NCBI GenBank assembly: GCA_913063365.1
Contig: CAJXYC010000004.1
Coordinates: 1 to 32,920, forward strand
Length of the DNA stretch: 32,920 nucleotides
Direction of reading: 5' to 3'
DNA from: an uncultured Cellulomonadaceae bacterium
GTDB lineage: Bacteria; Actinomycetota; Actinomycetes; Actinomycetales; Microbacteriaceae
A program made the position numbers and the translations under genes. The notes under the pieces are model-generated. The model saw only the letters and a list, made by a program, of their open reading frames with translations, ran no database searches and was not told the DNA's origin. Positions 1 through 8,275 of this stretch are shown here, one piece after another (within the stretch, counting starts at the first letter, position 1; each line of letters begins with the position of its first letter).

Positions 1-263
1 GGCTCAGGAGCCGTCTCGACAACTGGAGGGGCAGGAGGCGCAGGCGCGGGGGGAGCAGCAGTCTCCGGCACGGCGGTCGCAGGCGGCGGGGTCGCCGGGG
101 CCGCAGGACCGCCGTGGCTTTCGAAGTACGGGTGCCAGGAGGGGTCCACCGAGCTGGGGTCTTTTTGATAGGCCTGCCACATCTCGTCGACTAGCCACTG
201 GTTCGCACCAAAGCTGTTGTCGTCGGTGGAGACGGGGGAATGTGAAGTGTCAGGCTCCGACAC
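1..263 (-). CDS. kgd: 2-oxoglutarate dehydrogenase E1 / multifunctional 2-oxoglutarate metabolism enzyme, N-terminal part (truncated by window edge)
   Basis: Reverse strand from GTG at 263 reads VSEPDTSHSPVSTDDNSFGANQWLVDEMWQAYQKDPSSVDPSWHPYFESHGGPAAPATPPPATAVPET..., the typical E1o/Kgd N-terminal 'NxWLVDEMxxxYxxDPxSVDPxWxxYF' followed by an Ala/Pro linker. In-frame TAA upstream; SD-like AGAAGG 9 nt before GTG. Missed by the ORF track, which lists 4..198 in another frame. Confidence 0.88.
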   Translation of the reverse strand, partial: MSEPDTSHSPVSTDDNSFGANQWLVDEMWQAYQKDPSSVDPSWHPYFESHGGPAAPATPPPATAVPETAAPPAPAPPAPPVVETAPE

Positions 264-342
264 GTCCTGATGCCTTCTCTCAGCTCTCGATTACCAGGCG
301 AATGCCCCTAGTCTACTGACGCTTACGGGGGTGGATGACATC

Positions 343-371
343 TTGGGCGGGCCTGTCTCGACTGATATCCT
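343..371 (+). promoter_or_regulatory. Putative sigma-70-type promoter TTGGGC-N17-TATCCT for the CorC-family operon
   Basis: -35-like TTGGGC at 343-348 and -10-like TATCCT at 366-371, spacer exactly 17 nt. Confidence 0.4.
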
Positions 372-380
372 GAGCCCACA

Positions 381-449
381 ATGGACGAACCTCCGTCTAC
401 GAGACCGCAGCAGCTGCGGCCGACCGGCTTCCCGAAGGACGTCCGGTGA
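381..449 (+). CDS. Putative 22-aa leader peptide/uORF (MDEPPSTRPQQLRPTGFPKDVR), possibly leaderless
   Basis: ATG lies 9 nt after the -10-like TATCCT. The TGA stop (447-449) overlaps the downstream GTG start (446-448) as GTGA. Short ORF with no homology evidence. Confidence 0.25.
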   Translation: MDEPPSTRPQQLRPTGFPKDVR

Positions 450-1765
450 CGACAGAACTCATCCTCCTCATCACAGGAGTGGTACTTGCCCTTGGTACCG
501 GGGTCTTTGTGGGAAGCGAGTTCGCGCTTCTCAATCTTGACCGTTCCGAGTTAGAAGCCAGACGGGAACGCGGACAGCGCGGTTACGGACCGACTATCGC
601 CGCGCTGAAGCGCACCTCCACACACCTCTCCAGCGCCCAGTTAGGCATCACGCTCACCACGCTTCTCACCGGCTACACCCTCGAACCGGCCATCAGCTAT
701 TTCTTGGCTGGCCCCTTGGGAGCAATTGGGGTGGGCGAGGACTTCATTCGCCCGATTGGGGCGGTGCTGGCCATTGTCTTCGCCACGTTCCTGTCCATGA
801 TTGTGGGGGAGCTCGTCCCGAAAAACTATGCGCTGGCAGTCCCCGAGCAAACAGCGAGGGTGTTAATTCCGCTCCAGCTTGCCTTCACCTGGACCTTCCG
901 GCCCGCAATTGCCCTGCTCAACGGCACCGCAAACCGCATTCTCCGCGCAATGGGGATCGAACCAAAAGAGGAACTGACGTCTGCCAGAACGGCAGACGAG
1001 TTGTCGTCTCTGGTGCAACGCTCCGCATTGCAGGGGCTGTTGGAGCACGACACCGCCACCCTGCTCTCTCGAACCCTCGCCTTTTCCGAACTAAACGCCC
1101 AGGACGTGATGACACCGCGGACGACTGTCGAGGCCGTCCACCGAAGTGACACGGCCACCCGAATCGTCGAGCTAGCCGCAGAAACTGGGTTTTCTCGCTT
1201 TCCGGTCATCGACGAGTCAATCGACGATGTCCGAGGAGTCGTCCACGTCAAACAAGCCGTCGCGGTTCCCCCCGAGAAAAGAGATGACGTTCCCGCCTCT
1301 GCCCTTCAGTCGGAAGTCGTGCGGGTGCCAGAGACCATGTCTCTCGATGCGCTGTTGACGGAGCTCCGAGGACGCGGATACCAACTGGCCATTGTTGTCG
1401 ATGAATACGGCGGAACCGCAGGAATCGCGACCTTGGAAGATCTTGTCGAGGAACTGATTGGTGAGGTCTCCGATGAACACGACCGCCGACCACTCGAAGT
1501 GGTGCGGGCCAGAGACTGGTTTACCTTCCCCGGCCGCTGGCGCCCGGATGAATTAGAAGACCACACGGGGGTCAAGCTCCCCGACGACGGTCACTTTGAC
1601 ACGGTCGCGGGCTTCGTCATTGAGCAGTTGGGTCGCCTCGCGGAAGTGGGCGACACGGTCTCCATCGATACCGGAGAAATCCGTGTGGAGCGTCTCGACG
1701 GCAGGCGCGTAGAGCGCCTCCGGTTCACCCCCTCGATTCGTGCGGAGGAGGTGGAGTTGCTGTGA
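446..1765 (+). CDS. Hemolysin-family CNNM transmembrane / CBS-pair / CorC_HlyC domain protein
   Basis: 439 aa; GSEFALLNLDRSELEARR, SSAQLGITLTTLLTGYTLEP, GELVPKNYAL, CBS segment QDVMTPRT...FSRFPVIDE, VVDEYGGTAGIATLEDLVEELIGEVSDEHD. Confidence 0.92.
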   Translation: MTTELILLITGVVLALGTGVFVGSEFALLNLDRSELEARRERGQRGYGPTIAALKRTSTHLSSAQLGITLTTLLTGYTLEPAISYFLAGPLGAIGVGEDFIRPIGAVLAIVFATFLSMIVGELVPKNYALAVPEQTARVLIPLQLAFTWTFRPAIALLNGTANRILRAMGIEPKEELTSARTADELSSLVQRSALQGLLEHDTATLLSRTLAFSELNAQDVMTPRTTVEAVHRSDTATRIVELAAETGFSRFPVIDESIDDVRGVVHVKQAVAVPPEKRDDVPASALQSEVVRVPETMSLDALLTELRGRGYQLAIVVDEYGGTAGIATLEDLVEELIGEVSDEHDRRPLEVVRARDWFTFPGRWRPDELEDHTGVKLPDDGHFDTVAGFVIEQLGRLAEVGDTVSIDTGEIRVERLDGRRVERLRFTPSIRAEEVELL

Positions 1766-2820
1766 GTGAAGACTGGTGGGGTCTTTTCTGGCTGGTGTTC
1801 TTGCTGGCCGGAAACGCCTTCTTCGTGGCCGCCGAATTTGCGGTGATTTCTGCCAAACGAAGCCAAATCGAACCGCGCGCGGAAGACGGGTCAAAACGCG
1901 CGAAGACGGCGCTGTGGGCGATGGAGCACGCCACGTTGATGCTCGCAACATCGCAATTTGGAATCACCGTGTGTTCGCTGTTGATCCTGCTGGTGAGTGA
2001 ACCTGCTTTGCATCACTTGCTCGAGGTGCCTCTGGGTGCGGTGGGTCTTGACCCGAGCTGGGTCTCTCCGATTGCTTTTGCCATTGCGTTGATTGTGGTG
2101 AGCTACTTGCACGTGGTTCTGGGCGAAATGGTGCCAAAAAACATCTCGTTTTCTCTTCCCGACCAGGCCGTGTTGATCCTGGCGCCGCCTCTGGTCGTGG
2201 TTTCCCGCGTGCTCTCGCCGATTATTCGAGGCTTAAACGCGGTGGCAAACGGCATTCTGCGGGTGACCGGAGTCGAGCCAAAACAGGAAGCCACCAGCGC
2301 CTACACCTTGGATGAAGTGGCCACGATTGTCGCGGAATCCCAAAAAGAGGGAATCCTGCACGACCAGACAGGTGCTCTCTCGGCAGCGTTCGAGTTCACC
2401 GAGAAAACAGCGGCCGACGTGACGATTCCGGTGTCGAGTCTGGTGACACTTCCCGAAGATGCCGCGGTGACCGATCTCCAGCAAGCCGTCGCCCAACACG
2501 GCTTCTCCCGCTATGTGCTGGTCGACGACCAATCCCGGCCAACCGGCTATCTGCACATCAAAGATGTTCTAGACATTGATAGCGACGAAGCGGACTATCC
2601 GGTGCCACCCGGGCGGATTCGTCAGCTGGTCTCCCTGACCGACGACACCGATTTGGAAGACGCCATGGCGATGCTTCGTCGGACGCGTTCGCATGTGGCG
2701 AGAGTGGTGGCCTCAGACGGTTCGCTCCGCGGTGTTCTTTTCTTGGAAGACATCATCGAAGAACTAGTCGGTGAGGTGCGCGATGCCACCAGAAAACGGG
2801 TGGAGGCGAAGAAAGGCTAA
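1762..2820 (+). CDS. Second hemolysin-family CNNM/CBS protein, tandem paralogue
   Basis: 352 aa; AEFAVISAKRSQIE, ATSQFGITVCSLLILLVSEPALHHLL, GEMVPKNISFSLP, LEDIIEELVGEVRD. GTG start overlaps the preceding stop (GTGA). Confidence 0.92.
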   Translation: MSEDWWGLFWLVFLLAGNAFFVAAEFAVISAKRSQIEPRAEDGSKRAKTALWAMEHATLMLATSQFGITVCSLLILLVSEPALHHLLEVPLGAVGLDPSWVSPIAFAIALIVVSYLHVVLGEMVPKNISFSLPDQAVLILAPPLVVVSRVLSPIIRGLNAVANGILRVTGVEPKQEATSAYTLDEVATIVAESQKEGILHDQTGALSAAFEFTEKTAADVTIPVSSLVTLPEDAAVTDLQQAVAQHGFSRYVLVDDQSRPTGYLHIKDVLDIDSDEADYPVPPGRIRQLVSLTDDTDLEDAMAMLRRTRSHVARVVASDGSLRGVLFLEDIIEELVGEVRDATRKRVEAKKG

Positions 2821-3656
2821 TGCGGCCTGACCTGACTCTCGACGATGTCCAAGGCTTTCTTCCTGCCCCAGGACCAGACGACGATAAATACCGTCGCGGC
2901 GTGGTGGGCCTTGCGGTTGGCTCAGAAGAATTTCCGGGTGCAGCGGTGTTGGCTACTGAGGCCGCCTACCGTTCAGGGTGCGGAATGGCCCGGCTCATCG
3001 CGCCGGAGTCGGTGGGGTCTCTCGTGCTCCACGCCAGACCGGAAGCCGTGGTTGTGCCAGGCCGCATCGATTCTTTGGTCATCGGCTCAGGACTGCCCGA
3101 TGGCTCCTCCGCCGACGTTACGGCGCGTCTCGCACTCTGCGAACTGAGCGAGGCAGTGCCGCGGATTATCGACGCTGGCGCACTCATCGACACTCCGCAT
3201 ATCGCCGGCCCCCGGATTCTGACCCCGCACGCCGGCGAAGTATCCAGGCTCGCCGAAGCGCTCCAACTTCCAGGCGATTCGCCCCGTGCCTGGGCAGAAG
3301 CACTGGCCTCGCATTGGTCGGTGGTTGTAGTGCTGAAGGGTCACCGGCCCGAGGTCTTTACACCAGACGGCCTTGCCTATTCCCTTCCCCCGGGCACCGC
3401 GTGGCTCGCAAGCGCTGGAACAGGAGACGTGCTCGCGGGCTTGATGGGGACGCTTGCCGCCCTTCAGCGCCGGGCGGAGTGGACTGTGGAGGAGCTTGCC
3501 CTGACGGCTGCCGTCGCGGTCTTGGTCCACCAGGAAGCAGCCCACCGGGTGAGCAGGACCGCAGGTGCGGGAGTACCTGGGCCCCTTCTGGCCATGGACC
3601 TGGCGCGAGAGCTCTCGCCCGTGGTGGCGACGATTGTGGCTCGCGAGGACGCTTAG
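2820..3656 (+). CDS. nnrD: ADP-dependent NAD(P)H-hydrate dehydratase (YjeF C-terminal/carbohydrate-kinase-like domain)
   Basis: 278 aa; ILTPHAGEVSRL, VVVLKGHRPEVFTPDG, SAGTGDVLAGLMGTLAAL motifs. Confidence 0.85.
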   Translation: MRPDLTLDDVQGFLPAPGPDDDKYRRGVVGLAVGSEEFPGAAVLATEAAYRSGCGMARLIAPESVGSLVLHARPEAVVVPGRIDSLVIGSGLPDGSSADVTARLALCELSEAVPRIIDAGALIDTPHIAGPRILTPHAGEVSRLAEALQLPGDSPRAWAEALASHWSVVVVLKGHRPEVFTPDGLAYSLPPGTAWLASAGTGDVLAGLMGTLAALQRRAEWTVEELALTAAVAVLVHQEAAHRVSRTAGAGVPGPLLAMDLARELSPVVATIVAREDA

Positions 3657-4861
3657 GCCGGGTGGTCTAACAGTCGCCTGATTTCCTCACCGACGGCTTC
3701 TGCTTCGATCAAGAAGCCATCGTGCCCGAAAGGTGAGGACACAACGGTGGCGTGGTTGGCACCGTCCAACACGGTGGGGATGTGTTGGGCCAGCTCGTGT
3801 TGTTGCTCAAGCGGAAATAGCCGGTCCGAGTCGATTCCCAGCACCAGTGTGGGGGCAGTGATTCCGCCCAGAACGCCCGAGAGCTCCCCACGGTCTCTGG
3901 TCACGTCGTGGCTGTTCATGGCGTCGACAAGAACCAGGTAGCTATTGGCGTCAAACCGGCGGGTGAATTTGTTTCCGTGGAAATCCAGGTAGCTCTCGAC
4001 CGCAAAGCGTCCGTCATCACCCAGAGGAGACTTCTTGCCCTGCCAACTGCGATGAAAACGCTCATTGAGCTCCGTCGGGGAGCGGTAGTTCAGCAGCGCC
4101 ATTCTCCTCGCCAGTGCAAGACCCCGGTAGGGGCCGCCGTCTTCGTCGTAATAGTCCCCGCCATAGAACGCGGGGTCGGAGGTGATGGCTTCGATTTGGA
4201 CCGAGTTCACTCCCAACTGATCCGCACTCGTGACCGCGGTCGTCGCAATCAGACCGAGCCGGGCGGTTTGTTCGGGGTATTCGAGTGCCCATTCGAGAGC
4301 GTGCATTCCGCCCATCGAGCCGCCGATGACCGCCGCAAATCTCTCGATGCCAAGCTCCTGTCGAAGCGCTTGGAGCGGACGAATTTGGTCGCGGATCGTG
4401 ACATAGGGAAATGATGACCCCCATTCCCGTCCCTTTGGGGAAACAGACGAAGGTCCTGTTGATCCCTGGCAGCCGCCGAGGATGTTCGGAACAATGACCG
4501 CGTAGTGGTCGGTGTCGATGGCGAGACCAGAACCGACGATGCCCGACCACCAGCCACCAGTGTCGTGGCCAGCTCCAGCCGGCCCGGTGACGTGGGAATC
4601 ACCGGTGAGAGCGTGGAAGACTAAGACGGCGTTGGAGCGGTCGTCGTTTAGTTCCCCAAACACTTCATAGGCGATGCGCACATGAGGCAGTGAGCCACCG
4701 GTCTCGGTCTCGAGGGGTCCTGCCTGGCAAAACTTCCTGTTTCCCAGATGGTCGCCGTCGCGCCAGGCTCCGGTCACCGGGGGAGTTCCGCGCAACGACG
4801 CCTGAACCGCCTCTGGAACAAAGGCGGTCGGAACCGAGTCGGAGGGAAGCTGCCAATCCAT
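3653..4861 (-). CDS. metX: Homoserine O-acetyltransferase
   Basis: 402 aa alpha/beta hydrolase: IAYEVFGELNDDRSNAVLVFHALTGDSHVTGPAG, GGCQGSTGPSS, VIGGSMGGMHALEWALEYPE, C-terminal DGANHATVVSSPFGHDGFL. Confidence 0.93.
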   Translation of the reverse strand: MDWQLPSDSVPTAFVPEAVQASLRGTPPVTGAWRDGDHLGNRKFCQAGPLETETGGSLPHVRIAYEVFGELNDDRSNAVLVFHALTGDSHVTGPAGAGHDTGGWWSGIVGSGLAIDTDHYAVIVPNILGGCQGSTGPSSVSPKGREWGSSFPYVTIRDQIRPLQALRQELGIERFAAVIGGSMGGMHALEWALEYPEQTARLGLIATTAVTSADQLGVNSVQIEAITSDPAFYGGDYYDEDGGPYRGLALARRMALLNYRSPTELNERFHRSWQGKKSPLGDDGRFAVESYLDFHGNKFTRRFDANSYLVLVDAMNSHDVTRDRGELSGVLGGITAPTLVLGIDSDRLFPLEQQHELAQHIPTVLDGANHATVVSSPFGHDGFLIEAEAVGEEIRRLLDHPA

Positions 4862-4902
4862 TGTCTGGATATTCTCGCAGGCTTCCCCCCGACCGAGGGA
4901 GA

Positions 4903-6195
4903 CTAGACCTTGGCCGCGGCAAATCCTTGCTCGAGGTCGGCCAGGATGTCGTCGATGTGCTCGAGTCCGACAGACAGCCGCACCAGTCCCGGAGTGACTC
5001 CCGCGGTGAGCTGCTGCTCAGGAGTCAACTGCGAGTGGGTGGTGGAGGCCGGGTGGATGATCAAGCTGCGGACATCACCGATATTTGCCACGTGGCTGTG
5101 GAGCTGCACGGCGTCGACCAGTTTCCGACCGGCTTCGACACCGCCCTTGATCTCGAACGACAAGACAGCTCCCGCTCCGCGCGGAGTGTATTTCTCCGCG
5201 TGGGCGTGGGAGGGGCTGGAGGCGAGGCCCGCGTAGTTGACGCTTGCCACCTGCGGGTGGGCTTCCAGCCACTCGGCAACTTTCTGTGCGTTGTCGCAAT
5301 GGCGCTCCATCCGCAACGACAGCGTCTCGATGCCCTGCAACAGAGCAAAGGCGTTATCTGGGGAGACTGCTGCGCCCATGTCGCGCAGTAACTGCACGCG
5401 CGCTTTCACGATGTAGGCAATCTCGTTGCCGAGAACACCGGTGTAGCTCGCGCCGTGGTAGCTGGGGTCTGGTTCGGTCAGGCCAGGGAACTTCTCGACG
5501 TGTTCTGACCAGGGGAACTTTCCACCGTCGACGATGGCGCCCACCACGACCGTGCCGTGGCCACAGAGGAACTTCGTGGCGGAGTGGATCACGATGTCTG
5601 CGCCGTGCTCGAGAGGACGGAGCAGATATGGAGTGGGAACCGTGTTGTCGACCATCAGCGGCAGGCCGTGATCGTGGGCCACCTTGGCCACTTTCTCGAC
5701 GTCAAGGACGTTGATGCGGGGGTTCGGGATGGCCTCGCCGAACAGGGCCTTGGTGTTGGGCTTAATGGCACGAGCCCATTCCTCCGCGTCGTCCTGATCT
5801 TCGACAAAGGTGACCTCGATACCGAGCTTCGGCATCGTGTACTTGAACAGGTTGTAGGTCCCGCCATACACGCTGGACGAGCTCACAATGTGATCACCGG
5901 CATTGGCGATGTTCAACACGGCGGTCGTGGCGGCGGCCTGGCCGGAGGCCAGCAGCAGGGCGGCGGTGCCACCCTCCAGCGCGGCGATGCGCTGCTCCGC
6001 CACATCCTGTGTGGGGTTCATGATGCGGGTGTAGATATTGCCGAATTCGGCAAGCGCGAACAGGTTTTGGGCCCGTTCCGCACTGTCGAAGACGTAGGCC
6101 GTGGTGCGGTAAATGGGGGTGGCCCGCGCCGTAGTGGTGGGGTCAGGGCTTGCTCCAGCGTGGATTTGCTGGGTCTCAAACTTCCAATCGGACAT
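4903..6195 (-). CDS. metY: O-acetylhomoserine sulfhydrylase / aminocarboxypropyltransferase (Cys/Met metabolism PLP enzyme)
   Basis: 430 aa; ETQQIHAG...[86 protein letters not shown]. Confidence 0.93.
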   Translation of the reverse strand: MSDWKFETQQIHAGASPDPTTTARATPIYRTTAYVFDSAERAQNLFALAEFGNIYTRIMNPTQDVAEQRIAALEGGTAALLLASGQAAATTAVLNIANAGDHIVSSSSVYGGTYNLFKYTMPKLGIEVTFVEDQDDAEEWARAIKPNTKALFGEAIPNPRINVLDVEKVAKVAHDHGLPLMVDNTVPTPYLLRPLEHGADIVIHSATKFLCGHGTVVVGAIVDGGKFPWSEHVEKFPGLTEPDPSYHGASYTGVLGNEIAYIVKARVQLLRDMGAAVSPDNAFALLQGIETLSLRMERHCDNAQKVAEWLEAHPQVASVNYAGLASSPSHAHAEKYTPRGAGAVLSFEIKGGVEAGRKLVDAVQLHSHVANIGDVRSLIIHPASTTHSQLTPEQQLTAGVTPGLVRLSVGLEHIDDILADLEQGFAAAKV

Positions 6196-6207
6196 GGGAA
6201 CCTTCCG

Positions 6208-6238
6208 GTGTCTAGTAGGTGAGCATCACAGTAGACAC
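6208..6238 (-). promoter_or_regulatory. Nested inverted repeat (putative operator or mRNA hairpin) upstream of metY
   Basis: GTGTCTA-gtag-GTGA-gca-TCAC-ag-TAGACAC: 7-bp outer and 4-bp inner perfect arms, ending next to the metY SD (GGAAGG on the minus strand). Confidence 0.5.
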
Positions 6239-6287
6239 AGTTCTGAGAGATGTCACTTACGCCCTGTCACACGGCGTAACAGAGGGA

Positions 6288-6866
6288 TTAGCGCAGAGAC
6301 TTTTGCATCATCACGATGCCGATCCAGCGCCCAAATTTAAAGCCCACTTTGCCCATCCGGCCGGATTCGGTGAATCCGAGACTCTTGTGCAGCGCGAGAG
6401 AAGCATCGGCGCCCGAGTCCGCAATGACGGCAATCATTTCTTTCATACCCGCCTCCCGGCACGCATCAATCAGCGCGGCCAGCAGGGCTTTGCCGAGGCC
6501 GCGCCCGGTGGAGGCGGGGCCGAGGTAAATCGTGGATTCGGCGGTGTGGCGAAACGCTGACTTGTCCCGGAACAGCTGGGCTCGCGCGTAGCCAAGAAGG
6601 TCACCGTTTGGCGATTCGGCGAGAAGAAAGGGAAAGCCCAGTTTGGTGTTGTGGGCAAATTGTGCGCGGAATTTACGCAAAGTCGGGGGCTTCTCGTCAA
6701 AGGTGACGGCGGAGTTGCGCACATAGTGGCGGTAGAGCTGCAAGATGCCAGGCAGGTCTTCTTCGGTCGCCGGACGAATTGAGTATTGAAACGTGGCCGG
6801 TTCAGACGCGGGAGCGGTCTTGTCGCGGGGCGGCCGGCGGCGCTTTTGGTATTCGGATTCCAGCAT
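6288..6866 (-). CDS. GNAT-family N-acetyltransferase, phosphinothricin/methionine-sulfoximine acetyltransferase-like
   Basis: 192 aa; IRPATEEDLPGILQLYRHYVRNSAVTFDEKPP, LGPASTGRGLGKALLAALIDACREAG, LHKSLGFTESGRMGKVGFKFGRWIGIVMMQK. Confidence 0.85.
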   Translation of the reverse strand: MLESEYQKRRRPPRDKTAPASEPATFQYSIRPATEEDLPGILQLYRHYVRNSAVTFDEKPPTLRKFRAQFAHNTKLGFPFLLAESPNGDLLGYARAQLFRDKSAFRHTAESTIYLGPASTGRGLGKALLAALIDACREAGMKEMIAVIADSGADASLALHKSLGFTESGRMGKVGFKFGRWIGIVMMQKSLR

Positions 6867-6877
6867 TCGTGTTCTCG

Positions 6878-7588
6878 CTATGAGGCTACCGGCTCAGGCG
6901 GCAGACTCCAGTCCACTGGCTCTTGCCCCCGGGCTTCGAGGAGGTCATTTGTTGTACTAAACGGCTTCGAGCCAAAAAATCCGCGGTGTGCCGAGAGGGG
7001 GCTTGGGTGAGCAGATTGCACGACAGCCGCACTGCCAAATCGCGGAATCAACTGAGCGGCCTGTTTTCCCCAGACAATGCCCACCCAGTTATCGTGCGTC
7101 TCTGCCAGCACATCAATAATTCGGTTGGTGACGGTGTCCCAACCGAGTGACTGATGAGCGCCGGGAGAGCCCACCGCCGAGGTGAGGTGGCGGTTTAACA
7201 GCAGCACCCCTCTCTCGACCCAACTGCGAAGGTCAAAGTGGTCGGGCAGGGCGAGGCCGAGATCACTTGCGAGCTCCGTGCGAATATTCCTGGCGCTACC
7301 CGGAAGCGGTGTGGTCCCCGCCGGAACTGAGAACGACAAGCCCATCGCGTGTGAGGAATTGGGGTAAGGGTCCTGTCCCACAATGACGACTCGAACATCC
7401 TCTGGAGCTATTTGGAGCGCGCGAAACACGTGGTCAGGGTGGGGGACAATCTGTTCGGTGCCTACTCGCTCGGCCAGGCGGTTACCAATGGTCTGGATGG
7501 CGCCTTTCACGTCCTCGCCAATGCGTGACGCCCACGGTTCAGGGAAGGCGTCTCGAAGCCTCGACCCCCAGTCCGGCTTATCCGACAA
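6878..7588 (-). CDS. ung: Uracil-DNA glycosylase, family 1
   Basis: 236 aa; VVIVGQDPYPNSSHAMGLSFSV, GVLLLNRHLT, SAHPSPLSAHRGFFGSKPFSTTNDLL. Confidence 0.95.
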   Translation of the reverse strand: MSDKPDWGSRLRDAFPEPWASRIGEDVKGAIQTIGNRLAERVGTEQIVPHPDHVFRALQIAPEDVRVVIVGQDPYPNSSHAMGLSFSVPAGTTPLPGSARNIRTELASDLGLALPDHFDLRSWVERGVLLLNRHLTSAVGSPGAHQSLGWDTVTNRIIDVLAETHDNWVGIVWGKQAAQLIPRFGSAAVVQSAHPSPLSAHRGFFGSKPFSTTNDLLEARGQEPVDWSLPPEPVAS

Positions 7589-8198
7589 CGACGGTGGTGT
7601 GGTCGCGCATTTGTGCCACGAGAGATTCGCTCTGCTCGTAGGCGATACGTCCGCCGGGGAAAATCAACACTTCGTACCACGCGTCGTCATACAGCGCGTT
7701 GTAAATCGCTGGCACTGTGGCTTGGTCTCCCTGAATCCAGTAGGTGAGCACCCCGTCGGCCGTTTGACCGGGGTTTAGCTGCTGGTCGAGAAGGCCGTCG
7801 ATGACCTCGGCGCGGGACGCCTGCGTCATCGGCGCGATGCTGATGGTGTAGGTCTCCGTCTCGTCCGCATTGGCAAAAAGGCAACTAATGCCGCCTCGCT
7901 CTTCCTGCGGCGAAGGGCCCTCTGGATAGACAGATTCGGTTGACCCACTGCCTGGCCCACGCAGCAAGTCAAGATCTCCGGCCACCAACTGATCAAATCT
8001 CTCCAGTGGCAGAATCTCGCGACAAGAGCCGGGGAGCGCAAAAATCCGAGGAAGATCCTCTTCTGGTTCCTCTGCGACGACTTCTTCCTCGACGACTTCT
8101 TCGGGCTCTTCTTCAGGAGCTGCCTGACAGGCGGTAACGAGGGCGAGGATGCCCAGGCCAGCCACCAGCGATGGGGTGGGGCGACGGGCAGCGCGCAT
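7578..8198 (-). CDS. Putative lipoprotein with Glu-rich linker, uncharacterised
   Basis: Start chosen at ATG 8198 (MRAARRPTPSLVAGLGILALVTAC, lipobox LVTAC) rather than ORF-track 8273. Acidic linker EEEPEEVVEEEVVAEEPEED, then a ~150-aa domain with two Cys. Confidence 0.7.
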   Translation of the reverse strand: MRAARRPTPSLVAGLGILALVTACQAAPEEEPEEVVEEEVVAEEPEEDLPRIFALPGSCREILPLERFDQLVAGDLDLLRGPGSGSTESVYPEGPSPQEERGGISCLFANADETETYTISIAPMTQASRAEVIDGLLDQQLNPGQTADGVLTYWIQGDQATVPAIYNALYDDAWYEVLIFPGGRIAYEQSESLVAQMRDHTTVVVG

Positions 8199-8275
8199 GG
8201 CGGAAAATCCTCTCTTGGGCAGAAAGTATAGGGATAGTTGAGCCCTCTCCACGATGTTCTCGGTACTCTCCAAGG

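Noticed and set aside
446-2820. Tandem CNNM/CBS duplication as novel
   Set aside because: Paired hemolysin/CorC-family genes are common in actinobacteria.
2978-3670. 230-aa plus-strand Arg/Gly-rich ORF overlapping nnrD
   Set aside because: Alternative-frame translation of a GC-rich gene; nnrD frame has conserved motifs.
4862-4902. Possible metY terminator (GGGA/TCCC stem) between metY and metX
   Set aside because: Weak stem and no U-tract in the transcribed direction.
5557-6222. 221-aa plus-strand ORF antisense to metY
   Set aside because: Overlaps a clearly conserved PLP enzyme; no domain signature.
8041-8120. Repetitive gaggaa/gaagag tract as a microsatellite or repeat array
   Set aside because: It is the coding sequence of the lipoprotein's Glu-rich linker; imperfect and in frame.
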